From Sphingomonadales bacterium (GTDB lineage Bacteria > Pseudomonadota > Alphaproteobacteria > Sphingomonadales > Sphingomonadaceae), in the NCBI GenBank assembly GCA_006226685.1, contig SBGG01000094.1:1-64000 (forward strand): DNA of 64,000 nt, read 5' to 3'. Numbering within the stretch: position 1 is the first letter of the stretch; each line of letters begins with the position of its first letter. Positions 26,525 through 35,692 of this stretch are shown here, in pieces. Position numbers and translations under genes: made by a program. Under the pieces are notes generated by a model. The model was not told the origin of the DNA, did not search any database, and saw nothing but the letters and a program-made list of their open reading frames with translations.

Positions 26525-27469
26525 ATGACCGAAACAATATTGACCCTTACCCTCAACCCCGCGATCGACGGCGCCTGCGAGGCCGACAGGGTTCGCCACA
26601 CCCACAAGATCCGCACCACCAATGAACGCTATGATCCGGGCGGCGGCGGGATCAACGTCGCCCGTGTGCTGGCGCGGCTGGGAAGCCCGGCACAGGCTTG
26701 CTATCTTTCCGGCGGCGTCACCGGGCAATTGCTCGACAGCCTGATCGACGAAGCGGGCCTTTCCCGCCTGTCGATTCCCGTCACCGACACCACCCGCATC
26801 AGCCACACCGTCTATGAGCGCAGTACCGGCAAGGAATATCGCTTCGTGCCCGAAGGGCCGCAGGTACGGGAAGAGGAATGGCAGGCCGCGCTGACGGCGG
26901 TAGAGAGAACCGACCATGCGATCATGGTGGCAAGCGGATCTCTCCCGCCCGGCGTGCCGGATGATTTCTATGTCCGGTTGCTAGGCCTGGTGCGCGAAAA
27001 GGGCGCGCATATGGTCCTAGACTGTTCGGGGGAAGCGCTGAAACAGGCGGTCGCTGCGGGTGGCCTGTGGATGATAAAGCCGAGCCGGGGCGAATTCGAA
27101 GCGCTGATCGGCAGAAGCTGTACCGACATGGAGGATGTTGGCGAAGCCGCGCAAGCACTGGTACGACAGGGCGTAGCGGACCTGATCGTCGTTACCATGG
27201 GGCATGACGGCGCATTGCTCGCCCATGCGGGCGGTACGCTGCACCGCATTCCCCCGGACGTTCCGGTGAAGAGCGCGACCGGTGCGGGCGACAGCTTCGT
27301 TGCAGGCATGGTCCACCGGCTGGCGCAGGGCTGGGAACCGGAACGCGCTTTTCTCTATGGGATGGCCGCGGGCTCGGCGGCGGTGCTGACGCCCGGCACC
27401 GACCTCTGCCTGCCCGAGGATGTGGAAAGACTGTTCGCGGAGATGGTGGCAGAACCGGCGGGCGGCTGA
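26525..27469 (+). CDS. pfkB: PfkB-family phosphofructokinase
   Basis: This 314-residue sugar kinase starts at ATG 26525. It has the PfkB N-terminal signature 'ITLTLNPAIDGACEAD....YDPGGGGINVARVLARLG', substrate-binding 'VTDTTRISHTVYERSTGKEYRF' and the C-terminal ATP-site motif 'PVKSATGAGDSFVAGMVHRLAQG' with the catalytic Asp. The pattern fits 6-phosphofructokinase II or 1-phosphofructokinase; tagatose-6-phosphate kinase is a less likely option. Sphingomonads rely mainly on the Entner-Doudoroff route, so this enzyme may serve a minor glycolytic flux. It is divergent from rpmI. Confidence 0.88.
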   Translation: MTETILTLTLNPAIDGACEADRVRHTHKIRTTNERYDPGGGGINVARVLARLGSPAQACYLSGGVTGQLLDSLIDEAGLSRLSIPVTDTTRISHTVYERSTGKEYRFVPEGPQVREEEWQAALTAVERTDHAIMVASGSLPPGVPDDFYVRLLGLVREKGAHMVLDCSGEALKQAVAAGGLWMIKPSRGEFEALIGRSCTDMEDVGEAAQALVRQGVADLIVVTMGHDGALLAHAGGTLHRIPPDVPVKSATGAGDSFVAGMVHRLAQGWEPERAFLYGMAAGSAAVLTPGTDLCLPEDVERLFAEMVAEPAGG

Positions 27470-27500
27470 AACGCTTCAGCGCCCCGCACTATCCGTTTCT

Positions 27501-28286
27501 TCAATGATGCTCATGCCCCGCGTGCAACGCTTCCAGCACGTCGTCGAGTCGGGCGGGATCGCCGATCGCGACCACCTTGCCGTCGCTGTCATGGGTCAGC
27601 GGGTCGCCGGACCAGTCGCACATGCGCCCGCCCGCCCCCTCCACCACCGGCACCAGCGCGGCAATGTCGTGCAACTTCAGCCCGGCCTCGACGACAAGGT
27701 CGATATGGCCACTCGCCAGCAACGCATAATTATAACAGTCGCCGCCCCAGACCGTATCGCGGCAATCGCGCGCCAGCAGGGAGAAATGCTCCCCGGTGCA
27801 ATCAGGGAAATATTGCGGCCCGGTGCTGGCCAGAATCGCCTCGGAAAGCTCGCGGCAAGGGCGCGCATGCACCGGCTTCCCGTTCAATTCCGTTCCCCGC
27901 CCGGTCGCCCCGGTCCAGCGCTCCTTCGTGATCGGCTGATCGATCACACCCACCACCGGCCAGCCCGCCTGAGTCAGACCGATCAGCGTGCCGAAGATCG
28001 GGCGCCCGGCAACAAAGCTGCGCGTGCCGTCGATCGGGTCCAATATCCACACCCGCTCGGCATCCTCCCGGGAGCGGCCATATTCTTCGCCGATAATGCC
28101 GTCCTGCGGGCGTTCCTTTTCCAATATTGCACGCATCGCGGCCTCTGCGGCACGATCGGCCTGCGTCACCGGGGACGCATCCGATTTATAATCCGTTTCG
28201 TAACGGGCCCGGAAGAAGGGACGGATCGCTTCTCCGGCTGCATCGGCAAGACGGTGTGCAAGGGCGAGGTCATCGGAAAGGCTCAT
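27501..28286 (-). CDS. hisN: Histidinol-phosphatase of the inositol monophosphatase family
   Basis: This 261-residue Mg-dependent phosphatase starts at ATG 28286, preceded by an excellent ribosome site (AAAGGAGGAGGG). Metal-binding motifs are 'GIIGEEYG', 'WILDPIDGTRSFVAG' and 'GGRMCDWSGDPLT'. The 'GRPIFGTLIGL' and 'ERWTGATGRGTELNGKPVHAR' stretches fit HisN, the histidinol-phosphatase of alphaproteobacteria, rather than SuhB. It would complete histidine synthesis together with HisC in this window. A generic inositol-phosphatase activity cannot be excluded. Confidence 0.85.
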   Translation of the reverse strand: MSLSDDLALAHRLADAAGEAIRPFFRARYETDYKSDASPVTQADRAAEAAMRAILEKERPQDGIIGEEYGRSREDAERVWILDPIDGTRSFVAGRPIFGTLIGLTQAGWPVVGVIDQPITKERWTGATGRGTELNGKPVHARPCRELSEAILASTGPQYFPDCTGEHFSLLARDCRDTVWGGDCYNYALLASGHIDLVVEAGLKLHDIAALVPVVEGAGGRMCDWSGDPLTHDSDGKVVAIGDPARLDDVLEALHAGHEHH

Positions 28287-28384
28287 CCCTCCTCCTTTAT
28301 GGCGCGGTACGCCCGGCGCAAGCATCTTTGCATTAAATTTGCCACAGTCGCTTCCGTTATCAAGGGAGGAGGCACTGTATCGAC

Positions 28385-28624
28385 ATGGCGGCGCTGAGCT
28401 GGATCATCTGCATCGCGACTTTTCTGGGCGGTCTCGCCGCCCGGAGCGATCTTGCATACCCGGTCGCCGAGCCCATTGCCTTCGGGCTGCTGCTCGCCAG
28501 CTTTCTTTCCTGTCCGCTTTTGTGGAAAATGCCGCCGCTATCCGACCTGTTTAGCGGCAGGCAACGGATGATGGCCTGTCTGGCGTTGCTGCTCGCCCTG
28601 CCGCTGGTACTGATCCCGGCTTAG
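28385..28624 (+). CDS. Small hypothetical membrane protein
   Basis: This 79-residue protein has three hydrophobic segments (about 3-20, 27-47 and 59-78) and short charged loops ('RSD', 'SGRQR'). A GGAGGAGG stretch lies about 12 bases before the start, somewhat far for a ribosome site. It is divergent from hisN. No family is recognised. The membrane-like composition and strand-specific openness support a real gene, but a chance frame is possible. Confidence 0.55.
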   Translation: MAALSWIICIATFLGGLAARSDLAYPVAEPIAFGLLLASFLSCPLLWKMPPLSDLFSGRQRMMACLALLLALPLVLIPA

Positions 28625-28858
28625 GGTCAAGACTGCACCTGAAGCAGGAGACCCGTCTCAGCCGCGTGCGGCCCCGCTCGATTTTCGTGGAAAAGATGGT
28701 GGATATGATGTGGATAAGTTGCGCCGCGCAACTTTTCATCCGTGGGCGAACCAGCGCGCGCCGACACGACCGGGCTGGATTCCGGCGTCACCACAGCCCC
28801 GGCGACCGAAAGACTTCGATCGCCCTGACGCCGTGATGTCAGAATATTTTCGCTGAAA

Positions 28859-29794
28859 TCAATCGAACAGGCTGGAGACCGAGCTTTCGTCCGCGATCCG
28901 CTTGATCGCTTCGCCCAGCAGCGGCGCGATCGGCAGATGACGGATTTTCTCCGCGCCACGCACCATATCATTGCCGAGGATCGAGTCGGTGATGACCAGT
29001 TCCTTGAGCTGCGACGCCTCTACCCGCGCCACCGCGCCGCCCGACAACACGCCATGGCTGACATAGGCAACGACATCCTCGGCACCGGCGGCACGCAGCG
29101 CGGCCGCCGCATTGCACAGCGTTCCGGCCGAATCGACGATATCGTCGATCAGCACACAAAAACGGCCCGACACATCACCGATGATGTTCATCACTTCCGA
29201 TTCGCCGGCTCGTTCGCGCCGCTTATCGACGATGGCGAGCGGGGCGTTGTCGAGCCGCTTGGCCAGCGCGCGGGCGCGCACCACGCCACCGACGTCCGGC
29301 GACACCACCATGATATTCTTATCGCCGAAACGCGCCTGAATATCGGCGGACATCACCGGTGCGGCGAACAGATTATCGGTGGGAATATCGAAAAATCCCT
29401 GAATCTGCCCGGCATGCAGATCCACCGAAAGCACGCGATCGGCGCCCGCTACTGTGATGAGATTGGCAACCAGCTTGGCGGAAATCGGCGTGCGCGGACC
29501 GGGCTTCCGATCCTGCCGGGCATAGCCGAAATAGGGAACGACCGCAGTGATGCGCTTCGCCGATGCGCGCTTCAGCGCATCGATGCAGATCAGCAGTTCC
29601 ATCAGATTGTCGTTGGTGGGAAAGCTGGTCGACTGGATCAGGAACACATCCTCGCCGCGGACATTTTCATGCACCTCGACGAACACTTCCTCGTCGGCAA
29701 AACGGCGGACGCTGGCATTGGTCAGCGGCATTTCCAGATATTCCGCAATAGCCTGAGCCAGAGGCTGATTGCTGTTGCCAGTCATCAATTTCAT
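28859..29794 (-). CDS. prs: Ribose-phosphate pyrophosphokinase
   Basis: This 311-residue enzyme makes PRPP from ribose 5-phosphate and ATP for nucleotide, histidine, tryptophan and NAD synthesis. Motifs are '[20 protein letters not shown]', the ATP site '[24 protein letters not shown]', the catalytic flexible-loop region '[14 protein letters not shown]' and the PRPP-binding '[25 protein letters not shown]'. The start is ATG 29794, seven bases after GAAGGG. Confidence 0.97.
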   Translation of the reverse strand: MKLMTGNSNQPLAQAIAEYLEMPLTNASVRRFADEEVFVEVHENVRGEDVFLIQSTSFPTNDNLMELLICIDALKRASAKRITAVVPYFGYARQDRKPGPRTPISAKLVANLITVAGADRVLSVDLHAGQIQGFFDIPTDNLFAAPVMSADIQARFGDKNIMVVSPDVGGVVRARALAKRLDNAPLAIVDKRRERAGESEVMNIIGDVSGRFCVLIDDIVDSAGTLCNAAAALRAAGAEDVVAYVSHGVLSGGAVARVEASQLKELVITDSILGNDMVRGAEKIRHLPIAPLLGEAIKRIADESSVSSLFD

Positions 29795-29957
29795 GAAGAT
29801 GCCCTTCGTTACGCTGCTGTGACGCCGGATAGGACCGACCCTTTAGCGGCCCATGCGCAAAGTGCAACGCGCTTTTGCCCCGAAAAGCGACTGTCACCGT
29901 ATCAGGGCGGATCAACAATGCTTTTGCGCGCGGCCAAAATATTCTACCAGCCTGCGC

Positions 29958-31655
29958 ATGACGCAGCCCCTCTCCCCCGCCCCCGGAACCGCCCTCACCA
30001 TCGCCCTTGCCCAGACCACGCAGTCGGTAGGCGACCTTCGCGGCAATGCCGATGCAATGCTGGAATGGCGCGAAAAGGCCCGCGCGGTCGATCCCGCGAC
30101 CGACCTCATCATCTTCCCTGAGTTGCAACTCATCGGTTATCCGCCCGAGGATCTGGTCCTGAAACCCGCCCTGACCGAAAAAGCGGGGGAGGAGTTGCTC
30201 CGGCTGGCCAGGGCGACCGGCGACGGCGGTCCGGCCATGCTGGTCGGCACGGTGATCGCCAATCAGGGCGTATTGTTCAACGTTGTCGTGCTGCTCGACG
30301 GTGGGGAGATCGTTGCGGTCCGGCAGAAGCGGGAACTGCCCAATTACGGTACCTTCGATGAGAAGAGACTGTTCGCCCCCGGTCCCCTGCCCGATCCCGT
30401 CGAGTTTCGCGGCGTCCGCATCGGCCTGCCGATCTGCGAGGATGTCTGGTATCCGTTCGTTTGCGCGCATCTGAGGCAGCGCGGCGCGGAAATCCTGATC
30501 ACACCCAATGGCAGCCCCTATGAAATAGACAAGGACGAACGCCGCGTCGCGCAGGTCTGCGCGGCGCGCGTGCGTGAAACCGGCCTGCCGATTGCCTATC
30601 TCAACCGGGTCGGCGGGCAGGATGAACTGGCGTTCGATGGCGCCTCCTTCGTGATGAACAGTGACGGCACGGTGGTCCACCAGATGGTCGACTGGAGCGA
30701 GGAACTGCGCGTCACCCGCTGGGAGAAACAGAGCGACGGGGGCTGGCGCTGCCTGCCCGGCGCCATCGCCTCGCAGGCTCCCTATCCCGAGGATGTGTAC
30801 AGCGCGATGGTCATAGGACTACGCGACTATGTGAACCGCAACCGCTTTCCGGGCGTGGTACTCGGCCTGTCCGGCGGCATCGACAGCGCCCTTTCCGCCG
30901 CCGTCGCCGTCGATGCGCTGGGCGCAGACCGGGTGTGGTGCGTGATGATGCCTTCCCGCTTCACCAGTCAGGACAGCCTCGATGATGCCGCGGAATGCGC
31001 GCGGATGCTGGGCGTGCGCCTCGATACGGTCGGGATCGAGCCGGGGGTGGATGCTTTTGACGTCATGCTGTCCGGCCTGTTCGAAGGGCGCGCGCGCGAC
31101 ATTACCGAGGAGAATATCCAGTCGCGCATCCGCGGCCTGACCCTGATGGCGATCAGCAACAAATTCGGCCATATGCTGCTCACCACCGGCAACAAGAGCG
31201 AGATGTCCGTTGGCTATGCGACCATCTATGGCGACATGGCAGGCGGCTATTCGGTACTGAAGGATGCCTATAAAACCACGGTGTTCGACCTTTCCCGCTG
31301 GCGCAATGACTCCAGACCCGTCATCGGCCTTGGCCCCGACGGGACGGTCATGCCCGAACGCGTCATCACCAAGCCGCCGACCGCCGAACTGCGCGAGAAT
31401 CAGAAGGACGAGGACAGCCTGCCGCCTTATGAAGTGCTGGACCCGATCCTGCACGGACTGGTCGAAAGCGAGCTGTCCGTCGATCAGTTGGTTGCGCGCG
31501 GATTCGACCGGGAAACGGTCGTGCGGATCGAACGGCTGCTCTATATCGCCGAATATAAGCGACGGCAGGCGCCCCCCGGCGTGAAACTGGGCAGCCGCAA
31601 TTTCGGGCGCGACCGGCGCTATCCGATTACCAACGCCTTTCGGACCAGCAATTGA
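29958..31655 (+). CDS. nadE: Glutamine-dependent NAD+ synthetase
   Basis: This 565-residue protein is a fusion of an N-terminal nitrilase-type glutaminase (about 10-265; catalytic Glu in 'IIFPELQLIGYPPEDL', Lys in 'KRELPNYGTFDEKR', Cys in 'GLPICEDVWYP') and a C-terminal NAD synthetase (P-loop 'LGLSGGIDSALSAAVAV' and 'TGNKSEMSVGYATIYGDMAGGY'). It amidates deamido-NAD with ammonia from glutamine. ATG 29958 is chosen because the longer frame upstream lacks similarity. It is divergent from prs, which supplies PRPP for the same pathway. Confidence 0.96.
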   Translation: MTQPLSPAPGTALTIALAQTTQSVGDLRGNADAMLEWREKARAVDPATDLIIFPELQLIGYPPEDLVLKPALTEKAGEELLRLARATGDGGPAMLVGTVIANQGVLFNVVVLLDGGEIVAVRQKRELPNYGTFDEKRLFAPGPLPDPVEFRGVRIGLPICEDVWYPFVCAHLRQRGAEILITPNGSPYEIDKDERRVAQVCAARVRETGLPIAYLNRVGGQDELAFDGASFVMNSDGTVVHQMVDWSEELRVTRWEKQSDGGWRCLPGAIASQAPYPEDVYSAMVIGLRDYVNRNRFPGVVLGLSGGIDSALSAAVAVDALGADRVWCVMMPSRFTSQDSLDDAAECARMLGVRLDTVGIEPGVDAFDVMLSGLFEGRARDITEENIQSRIRGLTLMAISNKFGHMLLTTGNKSEMSVGYATIYGDMAGGYSVLKDAYKTTVFDLSRWRNDSRPVIGLGPDGTVMPERVITKPPTAELRENQKDEDSLPPYEVLDPILHGLVESELSVDQLVARGFDRETVVRIERLLYIAEYKRRQAPPGVKLGSRNFGRDRRYPITNAFRTSN

Positions 31656-31822
31656 TGAGCCACCGGCGCATTGAAACGATCGGCTATCTGATACCGGTCG
31701 GGAATGTTATCCCGATCGCCTGTGCCGCATGGCAAGGATGCGCCAACTCGCCATCATTATGACTACACATGCTGCCGACACCTTTTCCATCGTCGGCATG
31801 GCCGAGAAAACAGGAAGAAATA

Positions 31823-33157
31823 ATGGTCGTTACCCGTTTCGCTCCCTCTCCCACCGGGCATATGCATGTCGGGAACCTGCGCACCGCGCTGCATAACTGG
31901 CTGTGGGCGCGTCATCATGGCGGCCGTTTCCTGCTGCGGCTGGACGATACCGATCTCGAACGGTCGAAAGAAGAATATGCCGCCGGGATTCGCGCGGATC
32001 TCGCCTGGCTCGGCCTGCACCCCGACAGCGAGACAAAACAATCCGACCGCTTCGCCCTGTATGAAGAGCATTTTGCCCACCTTGCCGCAGCCGGACGGGT
32101 CTATCCCTGTTATGAAAGCGCACAGGAACTCGACCTCAAGCGCAAGATACAATTGGGCCGTGGCCTGCCCCCGGTCTATGACCGCGCCGCGCTGCACCTG
32201 ACCGATGCGGAGAAAGCGGCTTTCGAAGCGGAGGGGATCAAACCCCATTGGCGTTTCCTGCTGGATCACGACGCCCTGATCGGCTGGACCGACCTGATCC
32301 GCGGCGAACAGCATTTCGACCCGAAACTGCTGTCCGATCCGGTGATCCGCCGTGCCGACGGGAGCTGGCTTTATATGCTGCCGTCGGTGATCGATGATAT
32401 CGACATGGGCATTACGCATGTGGTGCGTGGCGAGGATCATGTTTCCAACACCGCAACACAGATCCAGATGTTCACCGCATTGGGAGCTCAGCCTCCGGTT
32501 TTCGCGCATGAGGCCCTGCTGGTCGGCACCGAAGGCAAGCTATCCAAACGCCTCGGTTCGCTCGGTATTTCCACTTTCCGCGAGGCCGGGCTGGAGCCTG
32601 TCTCCCTGATCGCCCTGCTCGCGCGGATCGGCACCAGCGATCCGGTCATTCCGGTCACCGACGCCGCCCCCCTGATCGAAACATTCGATTTCGCCCGCTT
32701 CGGCCGCGCTCCGGCCCGGTTCGATGAGCAGGAACTGGAAACGCTCAACCAGAAAATCGTGCATCTGCTCGATTACGACGCCGTGCGGAACCGCCTGCCC
32801 ACCGGTATGACCGAAGAAGCATGGATCACGATCCGCCCCAATATCGAGAAGGTCGCCCAGGCGGCGGACTGGTGGACCGTTGTTACCGGGCCGCTTACGA
32901 TTCCATCGGTTGCGGACGAAGATCGCGCCTTTCTGAAACAGGCGATGGAAAGCCTCGCCGATCTGACTTTTGACGCCGATATCTGGCGCAACTGGACCGG
33001 TGCTCTCAAGGAGTCGAGCGGGCGCAAAGGCAAAGCGCTGTTCCTACCGCTACGCCGCGCGCTGACCGGCGCGGACCACGGCCCGGACATGTCACACCTG
33101 CTGCCGCTGATCGGCAGGGAACGGGCGCTGGAACGGCTGCGGGCAGCACAATCCTGA
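31823..33157 (+). CDS. gltX: Glutamate-tRNA ligase (short form)
   Basis: This 444-residue class I synthetase has the HIGH-type motif 'APSPTGHMHVGNLRTAL' and the KMSKS-type motif 'GTEGKLSKRLGSLGI'. Start at ATG 31823 with AGGAAG upstream. It is shorter than the typical discriminating GluRS (about 470-490), and the 'KLSKR' loop is that of the second GluRS carried by many alphaproteobacteria. There, one copy charges tRNA-Glu and the other can misacylate tRNA-Gln for GatCAB. Which role this copy plays cannot be read here. Confidence 0.93.
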   Translation: MVVTRFAPSPTGHMHVGNLRTALHNWLWARHHGGRFLLRLDDTDLERSKEEYAAGIRADLAWLGLHPDSETKQSDRFALYEEHFAHLAAAGRVYPCYESAQELDLKRKIQLGRGLPPVYDRAALHLTDAEKAAFEAEGIKPHWRFLLDHDALIGWTDLIRGEQHFDPKLLSDPVIRRADGSWLYMLPSVIDDIDMGITHVVRGEDHVSNTATQIQMFTALGAQPPVFAHEALLVGTEGKLSKRLGSLGISTFREAGLEPVSLIALLARIGTSDPVIPVTDAAPLIETFDFARFGRAPARFDEQELETLNQKIVHLLDYDAVRNRLPTGMTEEAWITIRPNIEKVAQAADWWTVVTGPLTIPSVADEDRAFLKQAMESLADLTFDADIWRNWTGALKESSGRKGKALFLPLRRALTGADHGPDMSHLLPLIGRERALERLRAAQS

Positions 33158-33167
33158 AGGCCCGCAA

Positions 33168-34067
33168 TCAGGGAACCGCGCGAACCTCCAGCGGCAGGTC
33201 GCAGATATCGACACCGCCCAGAGAAATCATGGGTGGCATCGGATTTTCCTTCGCCTCAATCAACGCGGCAAAACGCGCATTATCAGGCGCGCGATACCGA
33301 TATCCAGGTCTCTCCGCCTCCGGCATGTCACTTGCCAGTCGGACCCATAGTATCGCGCTGCGCTGCGCTGGATCGTCATACACTCCCATGGCCGCCATGC
33401 TACGCGGCAGCGCCGAGAGATGCTGCGCGCCCTCGATCACCCGGCCGATAATCGTATAATTGCGGTCGAGCCGGCGCGCACTACCCCCGAGGGGCATGAA
33501 CAATTCGGCGCCCGTGCCGGTATCCGGTGCGGCATCGCGCGCCACACCCACCGTGCCGTAGCAATGGGGAATCCAGCTTTTCTGACCATCGCTTGCGATC
33601 GGCCAGCCATCGACGCTGACCCCGGAAAGGCGGGAATAGGCGTCCGTACGGCTCAAACGCTGCGCCAATGGCACTATCGGGAAATCATATTCGGCGGCAG
33701 GAAGAGCCTTCATTCCGCTCGGCAGCGGCTTTTTCTCGGTAGCGTCACCCCATTGCGCAACCCAATTATCCTGCACCCGATAGACGCTTTCGCCATCCCA
33801 CCAATGGGAACGGGCAAGAGCGCGAATATTGGCAACATGGTCCGGCGCATAGGTCGGAGCCAGGCGAATCACGATTCGCCTGTTCCCTTCCAGCATCATC
33901 ACCAGCAGCTCATCTTCGGCGATGGGCCGCCATTCGCTTTCCAGCGGCGCGAACGGAACGGCGGGAGGCACCTGCTGCGCGGCGAGCCGGCCATCGCCCA
34001 TCGTCGCTATTCCGACCAGAGCGGAAATCAGGGCAATACGCCGCCAATCCATTGAAACCCGCCCCAT
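33168..34067 (-). CDS. Secreted cyclophilin-type peptidyl-prolyl isomerase
   Basis: This 299-residue protein starts at ATG 34067, with AGGA nine bases before it. A signal peptide is visible ('MDWRRIALISALVGIATMGDGRLAAQ'). The cyclophilin-like region includes 'VIRLAPTYAPDHVANIRALARSHWWDGESVYRVQDNWVAQWGD', 'CYGTVGVARDAAPDTGTGAELFMPLGGSARRLDRNYTIIGRVIEGAQHL'. It is longer and more divergent than PpiA, so periplasmic folding activity is likely but not certain. It converges on gltX with a 10-base gap. Confidence 0.85.
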   Translation of the reverse strand: MGRVSMDWRRIALISALVGIATMGDGRLAAQQVPPAVPFAPLESEWRPIAEDELLVMMLEGNRRIVIRLAPTYAPDHVANIRALARSHWWDGESVYRVQDNWVAQWGDATEKKPLPSGMKALPAAEYDFPIVPLAQRLSRTDAYSRLSGVSVDGWPIASDGQKSWIPHCYGTVGVARDAAPDTGTGAELFMPLGGSARRLDRNYTIIGRVIEGAQHLSALPRSMAAMGVYDDPAQRSAILWVRLASDMPEAERPGYRYRAPDNARFAALIEAKENPMPPMISLGGVDICDLPLEVRAVP

Positions 34068-34078
34068 AATATCTTGTC

Positions 34079-34660
34079 CTATCCGGCCATCGGCCCGTGA
34101 ACGATGATATCGCTTACCGGGCGTCGATCGCTCGGAAACTCGCGGGCCTGCAATGCTTCGGGCAGATCGGCCTTGGCCCCCGGATATCCGACCGCAATCG
34201 CCGCCTCGATCCGGAACCCTTCCGGCGCGTTGATGATCGAACGCGCCGCATCGAAATCGACACCGGCCATACCATGGGTGATGAGACCCATGCTCGATGC
34301 CTGAAGCGCCAGCGACATCCATGCCGCACCGGCATCGAAACTATGGCTGTGCGACGGCCTGCGTTCGCCCTTATATTCCATCTCGCTGTCCGAGATCACA
34401 TAGAGCAGCGCCGAGGCATTTTGCGCCCAGAGCCGGTTGGTTTCCATCAGCACTGAAAGAAAGGCCTCCCAATGCGCATCCTCACGCTTGGCGTAAACGA
34501 ACCGCCAGGGCTGAAGATTCATGCTGGAAGGTGCCCAGCGCGCCGCCTCGAACAGGGTGAACAGGGTCGCATCATCAACCGGGCGCGGATCGAAAGCGCG
34601 CGGCGACCACCTGTCGGTAAACAGCGGCAGCGCCGGATAATCGGTCTTGCGATCGGTCAT
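34079..34660 (-). CDS. Nitroreductase-family flavoprotein
   Basis: This 193-residue protein has the nitroreductase FMN-binding pattern: 'RWSPRAFDPRPVDDATLFTLFEAARWAPSSMNLQPWRFVYAKRED' near the N-terminus and 'HSFDAGAAWMSLALQASSMGLITHGMAGVD' followed by 'EAAIAVGYPG'. It would reduce nitro or quinone substrates with NAD(P)H. The physiological substrate is unknown. It precedes the cyclophilin gene with only 11 bases between them, so the two may be cotranscribed. Confidence 0.9.
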   Translation of the reverse strand: MTDRKTDYPALPLFTDRWSPRAFDPRPVDDATLFTLFEAARWAPSSMNLQPWRFVYAKREDAHWEAFLSVLMETNRLWAQNASALLYVISDSEMEYKGERRPSHSHSFDAGAAWMSLALQASSMGLITHGMAGVDFDAARSIINAPEGFRIEAAIAVGYPGAKADLPEALQAREFPSDRRPVSDIIVHGPMAG

Positions 34661-34720
34661 GAAGATGCTCCTGAAAAGAGATAGAGAGATATTCGGATAT
34701 TGCGCGGGCGAAGCAGCAGA

Positions 34721-35692
34721 TCAGATAGGCTCACCCGACAAACGCTGACACAGCATGTCGAGCTGATCCAGCGTCGAATAGCGCAATGACAGAGTGCCGG
34801 CCCCGCCTTCACCGGCATCGATCACAACCTTCAGCCCGAGCATATCGGCCAGATGCTGTTCCAGCGCCTGAATATCCGCATCGGGCGCGGCCACTGCCTT
34901 TGCGCGCCGCGTTTCTCCGTCCGCAACGGCCTTGCCAGTCTTGCCCTTCGCCTGCTGCGCCAGCTTTTCGGTCTGGCGGACAGAAAGCCCCTTGTCGACG
35001 ATCCGGCGCACGATCTGCGCCGCATCCTCCACGCCGATCAGCGCGCGCGCATGTCCCATGCTGAGTTTACCCGCCCGCACGACATCCAGCACCGTACCGG
35101 GAAGGTCGAGCAATCGCATCATATTGGCGACATGGCTGCGCGATTTGCCGACCAGCTTGCCCAGCACTTCCTGACTGTGCCCGAATTGCGCAATGAGGCG
35201 AGAATAGGCCTCGGCCTCCTCGACCGGGTTGAGATCCTGCCGCTGAACATTTTCGATGAGCGCGATTTCCATCGTCTCGGCATCGGTGAAGTCACGGACA
35301 ATCGCCGGGATCTGGTGCAGCCGCGCCCGCTGCGCCGCCCGCCAGCGCCGCTCGCCTGCGACGATCTGAAACCCGCCGCGCGGCAGCCCCCGCACGATGA
35401 TCGGCTGAATCACCCCACGCTCAGCAATGCTGTCGGCCAGTTCCTGCAACGCATCCTCGTCAAACTGCTTGCGCGGCTGATCGGGATGAGGAGAAATAGA
35501 AGAAATATCAATATGTTGAACAGATCGACCCGAAGCAACAGGGGCGGATTCGCCGTCGCCAGCCGAAACCGGTTCCTCGCGCATCGTCTCGCCGAGCAGT
35601 GCCGACAAACCCCGACCCAGCCCATGAGCACGACGCCCCGGCTTCGTGGCCTTTTCTTCCATATCCACTGCTTCGTTCGTCTCCTTACTCAT
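34721..35692 (-). CDS. parB: Chromosome partitioning protein ParB
   Basis: This 323-residue protein is the CTP-dependent DNA clamp that loads at parS. The N-terminal tail 'RRAHGLGRGLSALLGE' contacts ParA; the Par/Srx domain has 'IDISSISPHPDQPRKQFDEDALQELADSI' and 'GGFQIVAGERRWRAAQRA' (GERRxRA, CTP binding); the helix-turn-helix is 'GKSRSHVANMMRLLDLP' and 'GHARALIG'. The C-terminal dimer domain ends the protein. It overlaps parA by four bases, and two perfect parS sites lie 1.4 and 3.3 kb upstream. Confidence 0.97.
   Translation of the reverse strand: MSKETNEAVDMEEKATKPGRRAHGLGRGLSALLGETMREEPVSAGDGESAPVASGRSVQHIDISSISPHPDQPRKQFDEDALQELADSIAERGVIQPIIVRGLPRGGFQIVAGERRWRAAQRARLHQIPAIVRDFTDAETMEIALIENVQRQDLNPVEEAEAYSRLIAQFGHSQEVLGKLVGKSRSHVANMMRLLDLPGTVLDVVRAGKLSMGHARALIGVEDAAQIVRRIVDKGLSVRQTEKLAQQAKGKTGKAVADGETRRAKAVAAPDADIQALEQHLADMLGLKVVIDAGEGGAGTLSLRYSTLDQLDMLCQRLSGEPI

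Noticed and set aside
28709..28717. Isolated perfect DnaA box (TGTGGATAA)
   Set aside because: A single 9-base match is expected about once in a 64-kb window on two strands; no cluster.
28716..28734. Stem AAGTTGCG/CGCAACTT after the small membrane gene
   Set aside because: It resembles a terminator, but the T run is short and broken, so I did not list it.
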